NCBI RefSeq assembly: GCF_021582875.1
Contig: NZ_CP091138.1
Location: 3,224,001-3,288,000 of the forward strand
Source of the DNA: Microbacterium sp. KUDC0406
Lineage (GTDB): Bacteria > Actinomycetota > Actinomycetes > Actinomycetales > Microbacteriaceae
DNA: 64,000 nucleotides
Direction: 5' to 3'
The position numbers and the translations under genes were made by a program. Below the pieces are notes generated by a model. That model did no database searches. It was not told the DNA's origin and saw only the letters and a list, made by a program, of their open reading frames with translations. This document shows positions 63,959-64,000 of the stretch, piece after piece; the first letter of the stretch is position 1; the number at the start of each line of letters is the position of its first letter.

Positions 63959-63997
63959 ATGATGCATGCATCATGCATGTGACGTATGCTGAGTGCA
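63959..63997 (+). promoter_or_regulatory. palindromic operator and -10 box of a gene beyond the right edge
   Basis: ATGATGCATGCATCAT (63959-63974) is a perfect 16-bp palindrome followed by more TGCAT motifs. TATGCT (63985-63990) is a -10 box six bases before an ATG at 63997, which would start a leaderless gene running out of the window. A repressor site for that gene, perhaps an autoregulator, is likely. Confidence 0.55.
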
Positions 63998-64000
63998 TGA

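Overview
The window is high-GC DNA from an actinobacterium, most probably a Microbacterium or close relative (Microbacteriaceae). The signs are strong G/C third-position bias, constant use of GCATCC/GGATGC around Ala-Ser/Asp-Ala codons, many start codons 6-7 nt downstream of a TANNNT -10 box (leaderless transcripts), and two repeat families that recur between and inside genes. One family contains GGTCGTTGAGCGAGCG and the other CTTCGACAGGCTCAGGGACC. I saw no rRNA, tRNA, CRISPR array or intact transposase.

Layout. 0-6 kb: end of a HAD hydrolase, an alpha/beta hydrolase, a DtxR/MntR-type regulator with two membrane proteins, a secreted GH5 endoglycoceramidase-like enzyme, and mntH with a double metalloregulator operator. 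6-16 kb: RNA methyltransferase, a NarL-type two-component system with a membrane protein that probably belongs to its regulon, MATE exporter, HNH/DUF222 protein, VOC and DUF1992 proteins. 15-24.7 kb: DoxX/DM13 pair divergent from an OmpR-type two-component system, an HdeD-lipase fusion, M13 peptidase, a beta-lactamase-fold pseudoenzyme, an FMN hydroxyacid oxidase. 24.7-35.8 kb: VapBC with a broken toxin, POT peptide transporter, a second NarL-type system, glycyl-tRNA synthetase, a TetR/oxidoreductase pair.

The most interesting block is 35.9-52.7 kb: a LacI-controlled locus that reads as a complete N-glycan harvesting pathway. A Tat-secreted GH85 endoglycosidase would release glycans outside the cell. 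A lipoprotein and two permeases would import them. Enzymes without signal peptides (GH29 fucosidase, GH38 alpha-mannosidase, a GH5 enzyme resembling N-glycan core beta-mannosidases, GH20 hexosaminidase and two formylglycine-type sulfatases) would dismantle them inside. Three near-identical LacI-type palindromes (ACTAAARCGATMTAGT) lie upstream of the endoglycosidase, between the mannosidase and lacI, and between the sulfatase operon and the transporter operon, so they tie the locus into one regulon.

53-62.7 kb is a second catabolic operon behind an AsnC/Lrp-type regulator: MHS transporter, YtcJ-like amidohydrolase, ThDP decarboxylase, arginase-family ureohydrolase, 2-hydroxyacid dehydrogenase and M20 amidohydrolase. 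The combination suggests catabolism of arginine or another guanidino compound. The right edge has a DUF1801 protein, an HhH-GPD DNA-repair protein with a repeat array inside it, and the promoter of a gene that runs off the window.

Caution: between 25 and 62.5 kb eleven genes carry single-base frameshifts, mostly in or beside short G/C runs, and several compensate each other. Sequencing or assembly indels are a likelier cause than gene decay.
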